Source of the DNA: Acidobacteriota bacterium
GTDB lineage: Bacteria > Acidobacteriota > Terriglobia > Bryobacterales > Bryobacteraceae
Reading direction: 5' to 3'
Assembly (NCBI GenBank): GCA_016871015.1
Contig: VFZX01000034.1
Location: 1 to 34,991 of the forward strand
DNA: 34,991 nt
The notes beneath the pieces are model-generated. The model was not told the origin of the DNA. It searched no databases and saw only the letters and a list, made by a program, of their open reading frames with translations. The translations under genes and the position numbers were made by a program. Positions 33,765 through 34,991 of the stretch are shown here, piece after piece. The stretch's first letter is position 1; every line of letters begins with the position of its first letter.

Positions 33765-34649
33765 CTACCGGTCGAGTGTTTCGAGGAAAAACTCCTGCAT
33801 TTTCTTGAGAGTAGGTTCGAACCACGGAGGGCTGTTAAAGAAGCCGTGAGCAGCGCCCGGAGCTGTGAACAGCTCCGCCTTGACCCCTTTTGCGGTGAGC
33901 AAGTCGAGCATTCGCTTCGACTGGGCGAACGGCACTGTCGCGTCCGCATCACCGTGTAGGAACAGAAATTTAGCGGACTTTTTCGCCACATGGGTGATCG
34001 GTGACGCAAATTTCCATAGGTCCGGATTGGCCGTATAGGACGCGCCCAGGAACTGGGCGACCGAGTTGTTCGCGTTGCCGCCTACCTGAGGGCCGAAGCT
34101 GGCCAGGTCGACCGCGGGGTTGAAGGCGGCGACGGCTGCGACGTGGCTGGATACTCCCGGGTTGCCACCGTCGCCCTCGAACTCCTTCTGAGACGTGGTC
34201 CCGAGCAGCGCTGCCAGGTGTCCACCCGCGGAGCCTCCGGCCGCTCCGATCCGGTTGGGGTCGATCAGGTATTTCGCGGCGTTGGCGCGGACCCACCGGA
34301 CAGCCGCCTTCGAGTCGTGGATCGCGGCGGGCCACCTGGCCTCACCCGACAGACGGTACTCGATACAGGCTCCCACGTATCCGGCCGCAGCAGCCATGTG
34401 CGCGGCCTGGCGCGAAAAAGCCTGCTTGTTTCCGCCGCGCCATCCTCCGCCGTGCACGTAGACTACGGCTGGGCGGGGCCGCGCGGCGGGCGCCTTGGGC
34501 AGGTACAGGTCCAGGCGCATCTCACGGGCGCCATAGCGGGCGTAGACGATGTCCTTTTGGACCTCCACGGTGTCCGGGATGCGAAGCGGCGGATTCTGCT
34601 GTGCGGCGGCAAGGCCCGCCAGCGCGAGGATCAGGATCGTGGGTTTCAC
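33765..34649 (-). CDS. Secreted alpha/beta-hydrolase esterase (HGGG type)
   Basis: 294 residues from a GTG start with AAGGGAG 7 bases upstream. A signal peptide (about 1-17, ending AAAQQ) is followed by an alpha/beta-hydrolase domain. The oxyanion motif is HGGG at 66-69, the nucleophile S140 lies in GGSAGG, the acid is D236 in HGDADATVP and the base is H268 in GAAHGF. This is the BD-FAE/acetyl-esterase pattern of enzymes that often remove acetyl or feruloyl groups from plant polysaccharides. The start overlaps the upstream sulfatase stop as GTGA, so the two form a unit for modified glycans. Confidence 0.88.
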   Translation of the reverse strand: MKPTILILALAGLAAAQQNPPLRIPDTVEVQKDIVYARYGAREMRLDLYLPKAPAARPRPAVVYVHGGGWRGGNKQAFSRQAAHMAAAAGYVGACIEYRLSGEARWPAAIHDSKAAVRWVRANAAKYLIDPNRIGAAGGSAGGHLAALLGTTSQKEFEGDGGNPGVSSHVAAVAAFNPAVDLASFGPQVGGNANNSVAQFLGASYTANPDLWKFASPITHVAKKSAKFLFLHGDADATVPFAQSKRMLDLLTAKGVKAELFTAPGAAHGFFNSPPWFEPTLKKMQEFFLETLDR

Positions 34650-34991
34650 CGGGACGCTCCCTTCTTCCGGCCGCCTGCCGCCCGTGGCACATCCGGGACG
34701 CCCTCTCCGTTGTAGCGGCTGAGGATCATCCACGGATCGTTGGTCCGGGCGCGCCATTCGTGGACCGTCTTGCGCAACGATGCGAGAGTCGCGGCATGAG
34801 CAGCGGATCCGGCAAGATTGTTCACCTCGTTCGGATCCTTGGTGATGTCGTACAGCTCCTCGCCCTTACGGTGGAGATAGGCGGCAGCGGTGCGCTGGCC
34901 GATCTTGCCGTTCTCCCCGGCGCGGAGCACGCTTTGCCAGGTGGCCGAGGCCCACAGGTCGGAGGCGTGCGGAAATTCGAGCTCGGGAAAC
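34646..34991 (-). CDS. Sulfatase, C-terminal part only (5' end outside the window)
   Basis: About 114 residues are visible, open to the right edge. The pattern FPELEFPHASDLW, then EELYDITKDPNEVNNLAG and TNDPWMIL, matches the C-terminal subdomain of sulfamidase/heparan-sulfatase-like enzymes. A basic tail ends in GRRKKGASR-like sequence. The catalytic half with C-x-P-S-R is outside the window, so activity cannot be judged. The stop overlaps the esterase start. Confidence 0.8.
   Translation of the reverse strand, partial: FPELEFPHASDLWASATWQSVLRAGENGKIGQRTAAAYLHRKGEELYDITKDPNEVNNLAGSAAHAATLASLRKTVHEWRARTNDPWMILSRYNGEGVPDVPRAAGGRKKGASR

Overview
The window is a GC-rich bacterial chromosome segment, most likely from an Acidobacteriota of the Solibacter/Bryobacter group. 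The support is two very large Oar-like TonB-dependent receptors with an N-terminal carboxypeptidase-regulatory-like domain, a glycoside-hydrolase-like protein carrying the C-terminal domain typical of Solibacter (TIGR03437-like), several sulfatases, and long runs of genes with overlapping stop and start codons. I see no rRNA, tRNA, CRISPR array, insertion sequence or phage gene. The only stretch over 300 bases without a confident gene is 6727-7037, which holds a Tat-signal fragment and a divergent promoter region.

Layout, left to right. 1-54 is the start of a KTSC-domain gene whose short leader folds over its own Shine-Dalgarno. 111-6937 (minus) is an uptake and degradation unit: Oar-like receptor, ACS-family MFS transporter, GH5-like secreted hydrolase. 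A divergent FadR-type GntR regulator lies at 7038-7694. 7691-13376 (minus) is a compact five-gene lipid operon with overlapping genes throughout: a fused ACP / fatty acyl-AMP ligase / degenerate PlsC-like protein, a PlsY-like acyltransferase, a HAD-IB phosphatase, an extended-SDR epimerase/reductase and a diacylglycerol/sphingosine-kinase-like lipid kinase. This operon is the best candidate for an undescribed pathway. 13419-15226 (plus) holds a sulfatase and a YbaK-type deacylase. 15230-21802 (minus) holds a MauE/DoxX-thioredoxin fusion, RNase R, YceH and a second Oar-like receptor. 21801-24790 (plus) holds a YtcJ-like amidohydrolase with an unusual membrane-anchored C-terminal extension, then an NmrA-like oxidoreductase. 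24763-33723 (minus) is the rod-shape operon mreB-mreC-mreD-mrdA-rodA, followed by an RNase E/G with a very large disordered insertion and a secreted protein of unknown function. 33765-34991 (minus) holds an alpha/beta-hydrolase esterase and the C-terminal end of another sulfatase.

A pattern runs through the window. At most transcription-unit heads there is no Shine-Dalgarno; instead a TANNNT hexamer (-10-like) lies about 5-8 bases before a start codon. This is the arrangement expected for leaderless mRNAs. Internal operon genes instead use overlapping stop/start codons or ordinary Shine-Dalgarno sites.

Functionally the window mixes core cell-envelope genes (elongasome, lipid synthesis, RNase R, RNase E/G) with a scavenging lifestyle (receptors, sulfatases, hydrolases). 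All functions are inferred from motifs and layout read by eye; no database search was run.
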